Positions 31,531 to 43,595 of a DNA stretch of 64,000 bases are shown piece by piece. Position 1 is the first letter of the stretch. Each line of letters starts with the position of its first letter. The DNA comes from Blastococcus sp. CPCC 205250. GTDB taxonomy: Bacteria; Actinomycetota; Actinomycetes; Mycobacteriales; Geodermatophilaceae. Made by a program: the position numbers and the translations under genes. Below the pieces are notes generated by a model, which was not told where the DNA came from, did not search any database, and saw nothing but the letters and a program-made list of their open reading frames with translations. The stretch spans positions 124,001 to 188,000 of the forward strand of contig NZ_JABGCG010000007.1 of NCBI RefSeq assembly GCF_019799925.1. The letters run 5' to 3'.

Positions 31531-32409
31531 CTACCGCTGACCGCCGTCCCGGGCCATCTGCTCGAGGCGCGCGATCCGCTCGGCCATCGGCGGGTGCGTG
31601 GCGAACATCGACGCCAGCCCCTGACCCCGGAAGGGGTTGGCGATCATCAGGTGGCTCTGCGTGACCAGCCGATCGTCCTGCGGCAGCGGGCGGGCGCCCG
31701 CCCCGCGCTCGATCTTCCGCAGCGCCGACGCGAGGGCGAGCGGGTCCTGCGAGAGCTGCGCGCCGGTGGCGTCCGCCTGGTACTCACGGCTCCGGCTCAC
31801 CGCCATCTGGACCAGTCCCGCGGCCAGCGGGCCGAGGAACACCAGCAGCAGCGCGCCGAGGGCGTTGCCGCCGCCGCGGTCGTCGTCGGACCGGCCGCCG
31901 AACAGCGAGGCGAACATCGCCATGTGCGCCAGGAAGGTGATCACCGTGGCCATGGCCCCGGCCACCGAGCTGATGAGGATGTCGCGGTTGTAGACGTGCG
32001 ACAGCTCGTGGGCGAGCACGCCGCGCAGCTCCCGGCGGTCGAGCAGCTCGAGGATGCCCTGGGTGCAGCACACGGCGGCGTTGCGCGGGTTGCGCCCGGT
32101 GGCGAACGCGTTGGGCTGGTCGGTGGGGCTGACGTACAGCCGCGGCATGGGCTGGCGGGCCTCGGTGGCCAGGTCGCGGACGATCGCGTAGAGGGCCGGC
32201 GCCTGGGTCTCGGTCACCGGGAAGGCCCGCATCGACCGCAGCGCCAGCTTGTCGGAGTTGAAGTACGCGTACCCGTTGACGCCCAGCGCGATGACGAGCG
32301 CGACGACCAGGCCGCCCCGGCCGCCGATGAGCGCGCCGGCGACGAGGATGAGCCCGCCCATGAGGCCCAGCAGCAGGGCCGTCTTCAGCGCGTTGTTCCA
32401 GCGGTGCAC
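31531..32409 (-). CDS. htpX: Zinc metalloprotease HtpX (M48)
   Basis: 292 residues. Membrane protease that degrades misfolded membrane proteins. Two N-terminal helices, the zinc motif HELSH (134-138) with a third ligand Glu in [10 protein letters not shown], and two further helices between them. The GTG at 32409 has no ribosome site. It is 8 bases beyond the GTT of a GGGAAC-N18-GTT promoter, so a leaderless mRNA from a SigR/SigH-type promoter is likely. That fits a stress-induced quality-control gene. Confidence 0.95.
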   Translation of the reverse strand: MHRWNNALKTALLLGLMGGLILVAGALIGGRGGLVVALVIALGVNGYAYFNSDKLALRSMRAFPVTETQAPALYAIVRDLATEARQPMPRLYVSPTDQPNAFATGRNPRNAAVCCTQGILELLDRRELRGVLAHELSHVYNRDILISSVAGAMATVITFLAHMAMFASLFGGRSDDDRGGGNALGALLLVFLGPLAAGLVQMAVSRSREYQADATGAQLSQDPLALASALRKIERGAGARPLPQDDRLVTQSHLMIANPFRGQGLASMFATHPPMAERIARLEQMARDGGQR

Positions 32410-32417
32410 GCCCGGTC

Positions 32418-32444
32418 AACGCGGGCCCTGGGAGCGCCGTTCCC
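32418..32444 (-). promoter_or_regulatory. SigR/SigH-like promoter for htpX
   Basis: Minus strand GGGAAC (32439-32444), 18 bases, GTT (32418-32420). The group IV sigma factors SigR (Streptomyces) and SigH/SigE (mycobacteria) recognise GGGAAT/GGAAC-N18-GTT. Spacing is exact and the GTG of htpX lies 8 bases downstream. Confidence 0.65.
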
Positions 32445-32475
32445 CGGTGTCCGGCCGGCCGGCGACTCGCGCCGC

Positions 32476-32502
32476 GGGAATGTGGCGCGCCCGGAACGGG
32501 TT
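32476..32502 (+). promoter_or_regulatory. SigR-like promoter facing korA
   Basis: Plus strand GGGAAT (32476-32481), exactly 18 bases, GTT (32500-32502), identical to the Streptomyces SigR consensus. It would start transcription near 32509, about 140 bases before korA. Confidence 0.55.
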
Positions 32503-32582
32503 CAGTACGGAAAGCGCTCGAGAAACCGGACCAACGTCTCGACCAGCGTGACAGGATCTCGCCATGCGGAACGCCGCCGGCG

Positions 32583-32604
32583 GAGGTGTGCGATTCCACA
32601 CCTC
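32583..32604 (+). promoter_or_regulatory. Perfect palindrome upstream of korA
   Basis: GAGGTGTG (32583-32590), six bases, CACACCTC (32597-32604). It lies 48 bases before the korA start and just upstream of a -10-like TAACCT (32623-32628). A dimeric repressor or activator site is likely; the regulator is unknown. Confidence 0.5.
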
Positions 32605-32651
32605 TCTCCCGTCACACCCACGTAACCTCGCCCGGTGGAGGTAGACCACTG

Positions 32652-34597
<1,946 letters not shown>

Positions 34598-34601
<4 letters not shown>

Positions 34602-35701
34602 GCACCACCGAGCACGTGCACGACCTCGGCATGCCCGCGTCGAACCCGATCGACGCCGCGATCGCCGCGTCGGTCACCACCCAGGGCGAGAAGCAGACGG
34701 CCCTCAAGGCCAAGGACTTCAAGACCGACCAGGAGGTGCGCTGGTGCCCCGGGTGCGGTGACTACGTCATCCTCAACGCGGTCCAGAGCTTCCTGCCCAG
34801 CCTGGGCATCGCCCGCGAGGACATGGTCATCGTGTCCGGGATCGGCTGCTCGTCCCGGTTCCCGTACTACATGAACACCTACGGGATGCACTCGATCCAC
34901 GGCCGTGCCCCGGCGATCGCGACCGGCCTGGGCGTGTCCCGCCCCGACCTGTCGGTGTGGGTCGTCACCGGCGACGGCGACTCGCTGTCCATCGGTGGCA
35001 ACCACCTGATCCACGCGCTGCGCCGCAACGTCAACATCACGATCCTGCTGTTCAACAACCGGATCTACGGGCTGACCAAGGGCCAGTACTCGCCGACCTC
35101 CGAGGTCGGCAAGGTCACCAAGTCCACCCCGATGGGGTCGCTGGACCACCCGTTCAACCCGGTCTCGCTGGCCATCGGCGCGGAGGCCACCTTCGTCGGC
35201 CGCGCCATGGACTCCGACCGCAAGGGTCTCACCGACGTGCTCCGCCAGGCGGCCGAGCACCAGGGCACCGCGCTGGTGGAGATCTACCAGAACTGCAACA
35301 TCTTCAACGACGGCGCGTTCGACCTGCTCAAGGACCCGACCACGGGCACCCAGTGGTCGATCCCGCTGGTCCACGGCGAGCCGCTGGTCTTCGGGCCCGA
35401 CGGTGCGGCGTGCGTCGTCCGGGACGAGTTCGGCGGACTCCGGATCGCCGAGACCAACCAGGTCGACGCGTCCCAGATCGTCGTCCACGACGCGCACCGC
35501 GAGGACTCGTCCTACGCGTACGCGCTGTCCCGGCTCTCCAGCCAGGACCTCCGGTACACGCCGATGGGCGTCTTCCGCTCCGTGCAGAAGCCGACCTACG
35601 ACCGGATGATGGCCGAGCAGCTCGACGTTGCCGCGGCCCAGGGCAGCGACGACCTCGACGCCATCCTCGGCGGCAGCGACACCTGGACCGTCAGCGCCTG
35701 A
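34598..35701 (+). CDS. korB: 2-oxoglutarate:ferredoxin oxidoreductase, beta subunit
   Basis: 367 residues. Thiamine-diphosphate and Fe-S binding subunit. Cluster motif WCPGCGDY near residue 49 and Cys in IGCSSR; ThDP/Mg motif GDGDSLSIGGNHLIHALRRN .. NNRIYGLTKGQYSPTS. The ATG at 34598 overlaps the korA stop. No ferredoxin-like delta subunit is adjacent, so a separate ferredoxin must accept electrons. It ends just before a terminator shared with the convergent dehydrogenase gene. Confidence 0.95.
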
Positions 35702-35769
35702 GCCCGCCGGCGGGCCGACGCCGGTCCGCCGCCACGCCGCTGCGTGACACCTGCTCGGACACGTCCGGG

Positions 35770-35810
35770 CCACCCGGAGCCGGCCCCTCACCGGGGGGTC
35801 GGCTCCGTGG
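35770..35810. terminator. Terminator between korB and the sugar dehydrogenase
   Basis: Imperfect stem: CCACCCGGAGCCGGCCCC and GGGGGGTCGGCTCCGTGG arms around TCACC. It lies between convergent genes and can work both ways. Confidence 0.65.
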
Positions 35811-35813
35811 CGT

Positions 35814-36983
35814 CTAGGCCGCCGTCACGCGCAGGAGCCGGTCCTCGCCGTCCCCGTTGTCGGTGGTGACGTAGAGGGCGCCGTCGACGCCGAGCTGGGG
35901 CGTGCGGAGCCGGCCGTACCGGTCCTCGAGCTCGGGGACCCGGAACTGCTCGACCAGGCCGCCGTCCCCGTCGATCCGCAGGGCCAGCAGACCCGTGTCC
36001 TTCTGCACCCCGACGACGAGCAGCCCCTCGTAGGTGCCCCACTCCGCACCGGCGAGGAAGGTCGCCCCGGAGGTGGCGATGGTCGGGTCCCCCGAGGCCC
36101 AGGTGGCGGGGACGACGTCGGCCAGCGCGGGGTCGGTCATCGGGACGCTCTCGTCGTAGGAGCCGCCGTCCCCGTCGGGGTCGTAGCCGCCGTTGCCGCC
36201 GGGCGACAGCAGGGTCACCTCGTCGTCCCGGTCGGTGCCCTGCTCGGCGGCGTAGACCTGGCCGGTGTCCGGGCGGACCGCCAGCCCCTGCACGTTGCGG
36301 TGCCCGTAGGTCCAGACGAGCGGTGAGGCGCCCTCCTGCCCGGTGAACGGGTTGCCCGGCCACGGGGCACCGGTGGCCGGGTCGACGCGTAGCACCTTGC
36401 CGGCGAGCTCGGTGCGGTCCTGCGGGTGGCTGCCGACGGCGTTGTCGCCCGTGCCGACCAGCAGCGCGCCCTCGGGGTCGAATCGCAGGCGGCAGCCGCC
36501 GTGCCGGCCGGACTCCTGGTTGGCCGGGATGCCGCCGACGAGGGGGTCGGCGACCCGGGTGGCCGACTCCCAGTCCGCCGCCACCGTCCAGGCGACCACG
36601 GCGATCGAGGAGCCGTCGCCCTCGTCGACGCCCTGGCAGGTGTAGAGCCGCCGGGTGTCGTCGAAGGCGGGGTCCAGGACCAGGCCCATGAGGCCGGTCT
36701 CGCCCTGCGCGTACAGGTCGTCCAGGTCGGCGGCGACCTCGACGACCTCGCCGTCGGGGCGGACCGCGGTGAACCCGCCCTCCCGCTCGTCGACCAGCAG
36801 GGTGCCGTCGGGTGCCTGGGCGACGTCCCACGGGTGGTCGAGCCCGTCCAGGACGACGCTGACCTCCAGCGCCGGCGCCCCCTCCGGCGGGTCGGCGGCG
36901 GGTGCGTCGGCGGTGTCGTCGGCGGAGCAGGCGGTCAGCAGGGCGGCACAGAGCAGGAGGGACAGCGGGCGCGGCGGGGGCAC
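35814..36983 (-). CDS. Lipoprotein PQQ-dependent sugar dehydrogenase-like protein
   Basis: 389 residues. Signal peptide with lipobox LLTAC (Cys19), so anchored outside the membrane. The rest is a soluble-GDH-type beta-propeller: LDHPWDVAQAPDGTLLVDEREG, GETGLMGLVLDPAFDDTRRLYTCQ, HPQDRTELAGKVLRVDP and WTYGHRNVQGLAV, with YGHRN-type catalytic His and calcium/PQQ loops. It would oxidise aldose sugars, passing electrons to an unknown acceptor. PQQ synthesis genes are not in the window. GTG start at 36983; no strong ribosome site was noted. Confidence 0.85.
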   Translation of the reverse strand: MPPPRPLSLLLCAALLTACSADDTADAPAADPPEGAPALEVSVVLDGLDHPWDVAQAPDGTLLVDEREGGFTAVRPDGEVVEVAADLDDLYAQGETGLMGLVLDPAFDDTRRLYTCQGVDEGDGSSIAVVAWTVAADWESATRVADPLVGGIPANQESGRHGGCRLRFDPEGALLVGTGDNAVGSHPQDRTELAGKVLRVDPATGAPWPGNPFTGQEGASPLVWTYGHRNVQGLAVRPDTGQVYAAEQGTDRDDEVTLLSPGGNGGYDPDGDGGSYDESVPMTDPALADVVPATWASGDPTIATSGATFLAGAEWGTYEGLLVVGVQKDTGLLALRIDGDGGLVEQFRVPELEDRYGRLRTPQLGVDGALYVTTDNGDGEDRLLRVTAA

Positions 36984-37005
36984 CCGCCCAGCATCCCCGC
37001 CGGAT

Positions 37006-38064
37006 TCAGCTGGTGCGCGTGACCACGGAGTCGCACAGCGCCGAGAGCGCGTCGCGCACCTCGCCGGGCGGCACCTCGGCCAGCCGGGCGCGGGCCCGGT
37101 CGGCGTACTCCCGCAGCACCTGCGTGGCGCGCTCCAGCGACGCCGAGGACCGCAGGAGCGCCAGCGCCTCGGCGTGCTCGGCGTCGTCGGTCACCGGTGC
37201 GGCGACGAGCTCGCGCAGCCGGTCCTCGGCGGGGTCGGTGCCGGCGAGGACGAAGAGCACCGGCAGGGTGGCGATGCCCTCGCGCAGGTCGGTGCCGGGC
37301 GACTTCCCGGACGCCTGCCCCTCGCTGAGGATGTCGAGCAGGTCGTCGGACAGCTGGAAGGCCACGCCGACCTCCTCGCCGAACGCGGTGAGGGACTCGA
37401 CCAGCCCCGCGTCCAGGCCGGCGAAGCTCGCACCGAAGCGCGCGGAGGTGGCGACCAGCGAGCCGGTCTTGTCGGCCAGCACCTCGAGGTAGTGGTCGAC
37501 CGGGTCGTCGTCGGGCCCGGGGCCCACCGTCTCCCGGATCTGCCCGGTCACCAGCCGCTCGAAGGTGCGGGCCTGCACGCGCACGGCCTCCGGGCCGAGG
37601 TCGGCGAGCAGGTCCGAGGCGCGGGCGAAGAGGAAGTCCCCGGTGAGGATGGCGACGCTGTTGGTCCAGCGGGTGTTGGCACTGGGTGCCCCCCGGCGCA
37701 CGGCGGCCTCGTCCATGACGTCGTCGTGGTACAGCGTCGCCAGGTGGGTGAGCTCGCAGACCACCGCGGACTCGGTGACCCCGGGCGCCATCGGGTCCCC
37801 GAGCTGGGCGGCCAGGAGCGCCAGCATCGGCCGGAAGCGCTTGCCGCCGGCGGCCATGAGGTGCGCGGCGGCCTCGCGCACGAACGGGTGCGGGCTGTCG
37901 ACGGACGTCGTCAGCGCCGTCTCCACCCGGGCCAGACCCTCGGCGAGCGCGTCGCCGAGAGCCCCCGCGGGCAGCCAGGCACCGATCGTGGACGCCGGGG
38001 CGGAGCCGCGGTGCCAGACCTCGGCGGGTGGCGATCCGCCGACTGCGGCGTGGACTCCGGTCAT
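37006..38064 (-). CDS. Polyprenyl diphosphate synthase (menaquinone side chain)
   Basis: 352 residues. Trans-isoprenyl synthase with first Asp-rich motif DDVMD (114-118) and second DDLLD (about 237-241), plus GGKRFRPML and the FQLSDDLLDI helix. It probably makes the polyprenyl tail of menaquinone (GrcC type): it sits in the nuo operon next to menaquinone genes and resembles mycobacterial GrcC1, which neighbours htpX and menJ. The ATG at 38064 shares ATGA with nuoN. Chain length cannot be read reliably. Confidence 0.88.
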   Translation of the reverse strand: MTGVHAAVGGSPPAEVWHRGSAPASTIGAWLPAGALGDALAEGLARVETALTTSVDSPHPFVREAAAHLMAAGGKRFRPMLALLAAQLGDPMAPGVTESAVVCELTHLATLYHDDVMDEAAVRRGAPSANTRWTNSVAILTGDFLFARASDLLADLGPEAVRVQARTFERLVTGQIRETVGPGPDDDPVDHYLEVLADKTGSLVATSARFGASFAGLDAGLVESLTAFGEEVGVAFQLSDDLLDILSEGQASGKSPGTDLREGIATLPVLFVLAGTDPAEDRLRELVAAPVTDDAEHAEALALLRSSASLERATQVLREYADRARARLAEVPPGEVRDALSALCDSVVTRTS

Positions 38065-39611
38065 CAACCGACGAGATTAGCCGCCTGGCCTGCGAGGTCG
38101 AGCACCGACCCGGGCACGACGCCCAGGACGAGCGTGGCCGCGGCGGTCACCGCGAGCACGATCGTCGTGGGCAGCCCGGGGACGCCGACCGTCGGGCCGC
38201 CGGCCACGGGCTCGGAGAAGTACATGAGGACGACCACGCGCAGGTAGAAGAACGCCGCCACGGCGCTGGCCAGGAGCGCGACCACGGCCAGCGGCCAGGC
38301 CCCGTCGTCGATCGCCGCCCGGAAGACGGCGAACTTGCCGGTGAAGCCGCTCGTGAGCGGGATGCCCGCCAGGGCCAGCAGGAACAGGGTCATCACCGCC
38401 GCGACCACCGGCGAGCGCTGGGCCAGCCCGGCCCACTGCGAGAGGTGCGTCGCCTCCCCGTCGCCGTCGCGGACCATCGTCAGGACGGCGAAGGCGCCCA
38501 GCGTCGTCAGCCCGTAGACCAGCAGGTAGAACAGCGTGGCCGACAGCCCCGGGCTCTCGCCCGCCGCGTCGAAGCCGAGCACGCCGGTGAGCAGGAAGCC
38601 CGCGTGCGCGATCGAGGAGTAGGCCAGCATCCGCTTGAGGTCGGTCTGGGTGAGCCCGAGGACGGCGCCCACGACCATGGACACGATCGCGATGCCGTAG
38701 ACCAGCGGCCGCCAGGTCCACTCGTCGGTGCCGAAGCCCACGTAGAGCAGCCGCAGGATCGCGCCGAAGGCGGCGACCTTGGTGCACGCGGCCATGAAGG
38801 CGGTGACCGGGGTGGGCGCGCCCTGGTACACGTCCGGCGTCCAGGTGTGGAACGGCGCGACGCTGGCCTTGAACATCAGCCCGACGATGAGCAGGGCCAG
38901 GCCCAGCACCATCAGGGTGTCCCCGCCGGCGGTGGCGACCGACTCCTGGATCGTGGAGAGCCGGACGCTGCCGGTGGCGCCGTAGACCAGCGCGAGGCCG
39001 TAGAGGAAGAAGGCCGAGGCGAAGGCGCCCAGGAGGAAGTACTTGACCGCCGCCTCCTGGGAGAGCAGCCGGCGGCGCCGGGCCAGGCCGCTGATGAGGT
39101 ACAGCGGCAGGCTGAGCACCTCGAGCGCCACGAACATGATGAGCAGGTCGTTCGCCGCGACGAACAGCATCATGCCGCCGATCGCGAAGGTGGCCAGCGG
39201 GTACACCTCGGTCTGCACCCGGTCGGCCGTGAGCAGCTCGCGGTCGCGGGGGCTGCCGGCGGGGACGGCGGCCGCGGCGACGAACGACGAGCGTGCCGGG
39301 TCCAGCGCGCGCTCGGCGAACAGCAGGATCGACAGCGCGCCGAGCCCGGCGATGGTGGCCTGCAGGAACAGCCCGGCGCCGTCGACGGCCAGCGCACCCC
39401 CGGCGGTGACGTCGTTGCCGTCGCGGGTGCCGGCCAGCACGAGGGTGCTGACCAGGCCGCCGACGGTGCCGACGAGGGCGACCGCCACCTGCGCCGGGTG
39501 CCGGCTCTCGCGTGGCGCGAACGCCTCGATGAGCACCCCGATGCAGGCGGCGCCGAACAGGGAGATCAGCGGCGTCAGCGCCGCGAGGGAGAGGTCCGGT
39601 GCCTCGATCAT
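38064..39611 (-). CDS. nuoN: NADH-quinone oxidoreductase subunit N
   Basis: 515 residues. Antiporter-like proton-pumping subunit of complex I with about 14 helices. Key features are KYFLLGAFASAFFLYG, MFKASVAPFHTWTPDVYQGAPTPVTAFMA (Lys and Pro of the broken helix) and LKRMLAYSSIAHAGF. ATG at 39611 in an ATGA overlap with nuoM. Last nuo gene, then coupled to the polyprenyl synthase. Confidence 0.97.
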   Translation of the reverse strand: MIEAPDLSLAALTPLISLFGAACIGVLIEAFAPRESRHPAQVAVALVGTVGGLVSTLVLAGTRDGNDVTAGGALAVDGAGLFLQATIAGLGALSILLFAERALDPARSSFVAAAAVPAGSPRDRELLTADRVQTEVYPLATFAIGGMMLFVAANDLLIMFVALEVLSLPLYLISGLARRRRLLSQEAAVKYFLLGAFASAFFLYGLALVYGATGSVRLSTIQESVATAGGDTLMVLGLALLIVGLMFKASVAPFHTWTPDVYQGAPTPVTAFMAACTKVAAFGAILRLLYVGFGTDEWTWRPLVYGIAIVSMVVGAVLGLTQTDLKRMLAYSSIAHAGFLLTGVLGFDAAGESPGLSATLFYLLVYGLTTLGAFAVLTMVRDGDGEATHLSQWAGLAQRSPVVAAVMTLFLLALAGIPLTSGFTGKFAVFRAAIDDGAWPLAVVALLASAVAAFFYLRVVVLMYFSEPVAGGPTVGVPGLPTTIVLAVTAAATLVLGVVPGSVLDLAGQAANLVG

Positions 39612-41287
39612 CAGTTCCCCGCCTCGGTCTCGGCACCGCTGGTGTCCACGTCGGGCACGACCCCGCCCGGGTCGCCGCCGACGTCGCCGACGGTGGCGGC
39701 GACGGCCGGCTCGATCAGGTCGATCAGCGGCTGCGGGTAGACACCCAGCACCAGGATCAGCGCCACAAGGGGTGCCACCACGGCGATCTCGCGGCGGCTC
39801 AGGTCCGGCACCCGCCGGGTCCGGGTGGCCGTGGCGGTGGCGGTGGCGGTGGCGGTGGCGGTGGCGGTCGCCGTGGCGGCGGTGGCCCCGGTGCCGCCGG
39901 CCGGACCGGCCGGCTCCCCGGCGTCGGCGGCCAGCCCCTGCCCGTCCATCAGCCCGCGCGCCGGGCCGTGCATGGTGCGCTGGTACATCAGCAGCACGTA
40001 GAGCGCCGCCAGGATGATGCCGACGGTGGCCAGGATCGTGAACACCGGCCGGGTCGGGTACGAGCCGATGAGCACCAGGAACTCGCTCACGAAGCTGTTG
40101 GTGCCCGGCAGGGCCAGCGAGGCGAGGCCGGCGACGAGGAAGACCCCGGCCAGCACCGGCGCCTGGGCTGCCACCCCGCCGTAGTCGGCGATCCGCCGCG
40201 AGCCGCCGCGGGCGATGAGCATGCCGACCACCAGGAACAGCAGGCCGGTCGCGATGCCGTGGTTCACCATGTACAGCACCGCGCCGGTGCCGGCCTCGGT
40301 GGTGAACGCGAAGATGCCCAGCGCGATGAAGCCGAAGTGCGCGACCGAGGTGTAGGACACCAGCCGCTTCATGTCGCTCTGCCCCATGGCCAGGAGCGCC
40401 GCGTAGAGCACCCCGGCCACGGCGAGGGCGAGCACGTAGGGCGCGAAGTCGCGGGACGCGTCGGGGAACAGCGGCAGGCAGTAGCGCAGGAACCCGAAGG
40501 TGCCCACCTTGTCCAGGACGCCGACCAGCAGCACCGCTCCCCCGACCGGGGCCTCGGCACCGGCGTCGGGCAACCAGGTGTGCAGCGGCACCAGCGGCGC
40601 CTTGATCGCGAAGGCGACGAAGAACCCGAGGAACAGCAGCTTCTGCACGTCGGGGTCGATGTCGATGGCGTTGAGCACCTCGAAGGCGAAGCTGCCCTCC
40701 CCCTGGTTGGCGCTCACGACGTACAGGCCGATGACCGCCGCCAGCATGATCAGGCCGCCGACCAGGCTGTAGAGGAAGAACTTCACCGCCGCGTACTGCC
40801 GCCGCGGCCCGCCGAAGCTGCCGATCAGGAAGTACATCGGGACGAGCATCGCCTCGAAGAAGACGTAGAACAGGAAGACGTCGGTCGCGGCGAAGACCCC
40901 GACCATCATCGCCTCGAGCAGCAGGATCCAGGCGAAGAACACCGTCATCGACCGGGTGCCGACCGGCTCGTCGTCCCACGAGGCGCCGATGACCACGGGG
41001 ACGAGCACGCCGACCAGCAGCAGCATGACCAGGGCGATGCCGTCGACGCCCAGGGCGAAGGAGACGCCGAAGTCCTCGATCCAGGAGACCGAGCTCGTCA
41101 GCTGGAACCGGTCGCCGTCGGTGTCGAAGGCGGCGGTGGCCAGCACGGCGAGCAGCAGCACGACGAGGCTCACGCCGAGCGAGATCTGCTTGGCGAGCAG
41201 GTCGCGGCCGCGCGGCAGCGCCGCGACGACGGCCGCCCCGACCGCGGGCACCACGATCATCAGCAGCAGGAACGGGAACGAGTTCAC
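39611..41287 (-). CDS. nuoM: NADH-quinone oxidoreductase subunit M
   Basis: 558 residues. Antiporter-like proton-pumping subunit (GVDGIALVMLLLVGVLVP .. KAPLVPLHTWLPDAGAEAPVGGAVLLVG .. MKRLVSYTSVAHFGFI). Near the C-terminus, between the last two helices, lies a low-complexity Ala-Thr stretch encoded by a hexanucleotide repeat, followed by a basic RTRRVPDLSRRE segment. The GTG start at 41287 lies 75 bases after nuoL. The repeat is in frame, so length changes would be tolerated. Confidence 0.97.
   Translation of the reverse strand: MNSFPFLLLMIVVPAVGAAVVAALPRGRDLLAKQISLGVSLVVLLLAVLATAAFDTDGDRFQLTSSVSWIEDFGVSFALGVDGIALVMLLLVGVLVPVVIGASWDDEPVGTRSMTVFFAWILLLEAMMVGVFAATDVFLFYVFFEAMLVPMYFLIGSFGGPRRQYAAVKFFLYSLVGGLIMLAAVIGLYVVSANQGEGSFAFEVLNAIDIDPDVQKLLFLGFFVAFAIKAPLVPLHTWLPDAGAEAPVGGAVLLVGVLDKVGTFGFLRYCLPLFPDASRDFAPYVLALAVAGVLYAALLAMGQSDMKRLVSYTSVAHFGFIALGIFAFTTEAGTGAVLYMVNHGIATGLLFLVVGMLIARGGSRRIADYGGVAAQAPVLAGVFLVAGLASLALPGTNSFVSEFLVLIGSYPTRPVFTILATVGIILAALYVLLMYQRTMHGPARGLMDGQGLAADAGEPAGPAGGTGATAATATATATATATATATATRTRRVPDLSRREIAVVAPLVALILVLGVYPQPLIDLIEPAVAATVGDVGGDPGGVVPDVDTSGAETEAGN
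39825..39872. repeat. Hexanucleotide repeat inside nuoM
   Basis: Six perfect tandem GTGGCG units at 39831-39866, flanked by near-copies (GTGGCC before; GTCGCC and GTGGCG after). On the coding strand it encodes alternating Ala-Thr. Its in-frame period could allow length polymorphism without frameshift. Confidence 0.9.
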
Positions 41288-41362
41288 TGGTCGACTCCGC
41301 GGGCTTCGTCTCGGTCACTCACCGTCGGGGGTCCCCTCCGTCGATCCGCAGCGTGGTCGAGC

Positions 41363-43276
41363 TCATCCCGCGGTCACCGCCAGCAGTGCCCCCGCGACCA
41401 GCACCGCGCCGCCGAGCATGCCCAGCGCGTAGGTGCGGACGAAGCCGGTCTGGGCGCGGCCCAGCCGGGCCGAGGAGCCGCCCAGCGCGGCCGCCATGCC
41501 GTTGACGGCGCCGTCGACGCCGCGGTTGTCCACCCACACCAGCGCCCGGGTCAGCCACTGGCCGGGACGCATGAACAGCGACTCGTTGATGGCGTCGGCG
41601 TAGAGCGCCTTGCGGGCGGCCCGGGTGACCACCGAGACCCGCTCCGGCGCGACGACCGGCACCTCCCGGCGGCCGACGAACAGCCAGGCTGCCAGGACCC
41701 CGAGGGCCATCACCGCGGTGACGGCGATCCCGACCAGGGCGGGCGCGACCACGTGCTCGGCCTCCTCCGGCTCGCCGAACACCGGGGCCAGCCACTCGAC
41801 GAGAGGGAAGGCCTGGACGAGCAGGAAGCCCGCGGCGACCGAGCCGATGCTCAGCAGCACCATCGGCGCGGTCATGACCGAGGGCGACTCGTGCGGGTGC
41901 GGCGTCGGCCGGCCCGGCGCCGACGGCGCCCACCGCGCCTTGCCGAAGAAGGTCATCAGCATGAGCCGGGTCATGTAGAAGGCGGTGAGGCCCGCGCCGA
42001 GGACGGCGACGCCGCCGAGCACCCAGCCGGAGACCCCGCCCCGGTCCAGCGCCGCCTCGATGATCGCGTCCTTGGTCCAGTACCCGGACAGGAACGGGAA
42101 GCCGATCAGCGCCAGGTAGCCGAGCCCGAAGGTCACGAAGGTGACCGGCAGCTTCTTGGCCAGCCCGCCGAACCGGCGCATGTCCACCTGGTCGTCCATC
42201 GCGTGCATGACCGACCCGGCACCGAGGAAGAGCCCGGCCTTGAAGAACCCGTGGGTCAGCAGGTGGGCGATCGCGGCGGCGTAGCCGACGGGGCCGAGCC
42301 CGACGGCCAGGAACATGTAGCCGATCTGGCTGACCGTCGAGTAGGCCAGCACCTTCTTGATGTCGTCGTAGGCGCAGCCGGCGATCGCGCCGATCATGAG
42401 CGTCACGGCCCCGACGCACAGGACGACGGTGCGCGCGGTCTCGGTCAGGTCATAGATCGGGGCGGAGCGGGCGATGAGGTAGACGCCGGCGGTGACCATC
42501 GTGGCGGCGTGGATGAGCGCCGAGACCGGGGTCGGGCCCTCCATGGCGTCGGGCAGCCAGGCCTGCAGCGGGAACTGGCCGGACTTGCCGCAGGCGCCGA
42601 GGAGCAGCAGCAGGCCGATCGCGGTGACGGTGCCGCCGGCGAGCAGCCCGACGGAGCCGAAGACGCCCTCGTAGGTGACGGTGCCGAGCTGGGCGAACAT
42701 CACGAAGATCGCCAGGGCCAGGCCGACGTCGCCGACCCGGTTCATGATGAACGCCTTCTTGGCCGCGGTCGCCGCCGCCGGGCGCTCGTGCCAGAAGGCG
42801 ATGAGCAGGTAGGAGGCCAGGCCCACGCCCTCCCAGCCGACGTACAGGGCGACGTAGTTGTCGCCCAGCACCAGCAGGAGCATCGCGGCGACGAAGAGGT
42901 TCAGGTAGGCGAAGAACCGGCGGCGGCGCGGGTCGTGCGCCATGTAGCCGATCGAGTAGACGTGGATGAGCGCGCCCACGCCGGTGATCAGCAGGGCGAA
43001 GACCGCCGACAGCGGGTCGAACAGCAGCCCGGCCCGGACGTCGAGGGAGCCGCTGTCGATGAAGGTGAACAGGTCGACCGCGACCTGCCGCTCGTCCAGC
43101 TGCAGGGTGCAGGCCAGCGCGACGACGAAGGCGGCGGCGACGGTCGCGGTGCCCAGCAGGTGGCCCCAGCGGTCGGTGCGCCGGCCGCCGAGCAGCAGCA
43201 CCGCGGCGCCCGCGAGGGGCAGCGCGATGAGCAGCCAGGAGGCAGAGAGCAGCCCGTCAGCAGGCACGGTGTCCAT
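41363..43276 (-). CDS. nuoL: NADH-quinone oxidoreductase subunit L
   Basis: 637 residues. Largest proton-pumping subunit, with the lateral helix at the C-terminus. Hallmarks: [61 protein letters not shown] and [22 protein letters not shown] at 43276, 19 bases after nuoK. Confidence 0.98.
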   Translation of the reverse strand: MDTVPADGLLSASWLLIALPLAGAAVLLLGGRRTDRWGHLLGTATVAAAFVVALACTLQLDERQVAVDLFTFIDSGSLDVRAGLLFDPLSAVFALLITGVGALIHVYSIGYMAHDPRRRRFFAYLNLFVAAMLLLVLGDNYVALYVGWEGVGLASYLLIAFWHERPAAATAAKKAFIMNRVGDVGLALAIFVMFAQLGTVTYEGVFGSVGLLAGGTVTAIGLLLLLGACGKSGQFPLQAWLPDAMEGPTPVSALIHAATMVTAGVYLIARSAPIYDLTETARTVVLCVGAVTLMIGAIAGCAYDDIKKVLAYSTVSQIGYMFLAVGLGPVGYAAAIAHLLTHGFFKAGLFLGAGSVMHAMDDQVDMRRFGGLAKKLPVTFVTFGLGYLALIGFPFLSGYWTKDAIIEAALDRGGVSGWVLGGVAVLGAGLTAFYMTRLMLMTFFGKARWAPSAPGRPTPHPHESPSVMTAPMVLLSIGSVAAGFLLVQAFPLVEWLAPVFGEPEEAEHVVAPALVGIAVTAVMALGVLAAWLFVGRREVPVVAPERVSVVTRAARKALYADAINESLFMRPGQWLTRALVWVDNRGVDGAVNGMAAALGGSSARLGRAQTGFVRTYALGMLGGAVLVAGALLAVTAG

Positions 43277-43295
43277 GTCCGGCGTCCCCGTCTCG

Positions 43296-43595
43296 TCAGT
43301 ACTTGAGCAGGTTGGCGTCGTCGACCGACGCCGAACGGCGGGTCCGGTAGATCGACATGATGATCGCCAGGCCGACCACGACCTCGGCGGCGGCCACGAC
43401 CATCACGAAGAAGGCCATGATCTGGCCGTCGATGGTGCCGGTCGCCCGGGCGAAGGTGACCAGCGTCAGGTTGACCGAGTTCAGCATCAGCTCGACGCAC
43501 ATGAACACGACGATCGCGTTGCGCCGGACGAGGACGCCGACCGCGCCGATGGTGAACAGGATGGCGGCCAGCACCAGGTAGTGGGTCAGGCTCAT
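43296..43595 (-). CDS. nuoK: NADH-quinone oxidoreductase subunit K
   Basis: 99 residues, three helices, with the two conserved intramembrane glutamates in [14 protein letters not shown] and [13 protein letters not shown] needed for proton coupling. ATG at 43595 in an ATGA overlap with nuoJ. Normal family length. Confidence 0.97.
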   Translation of the reverse strand: MSLTHYLVLAAILFTIGAVGVLVRRNAIVVFMCVELMLNSVNLTLVTFARATGTIDGQIMAFFVMVVAAAEVVVGLAIIMSIYRTRRSASVDDANLLKY

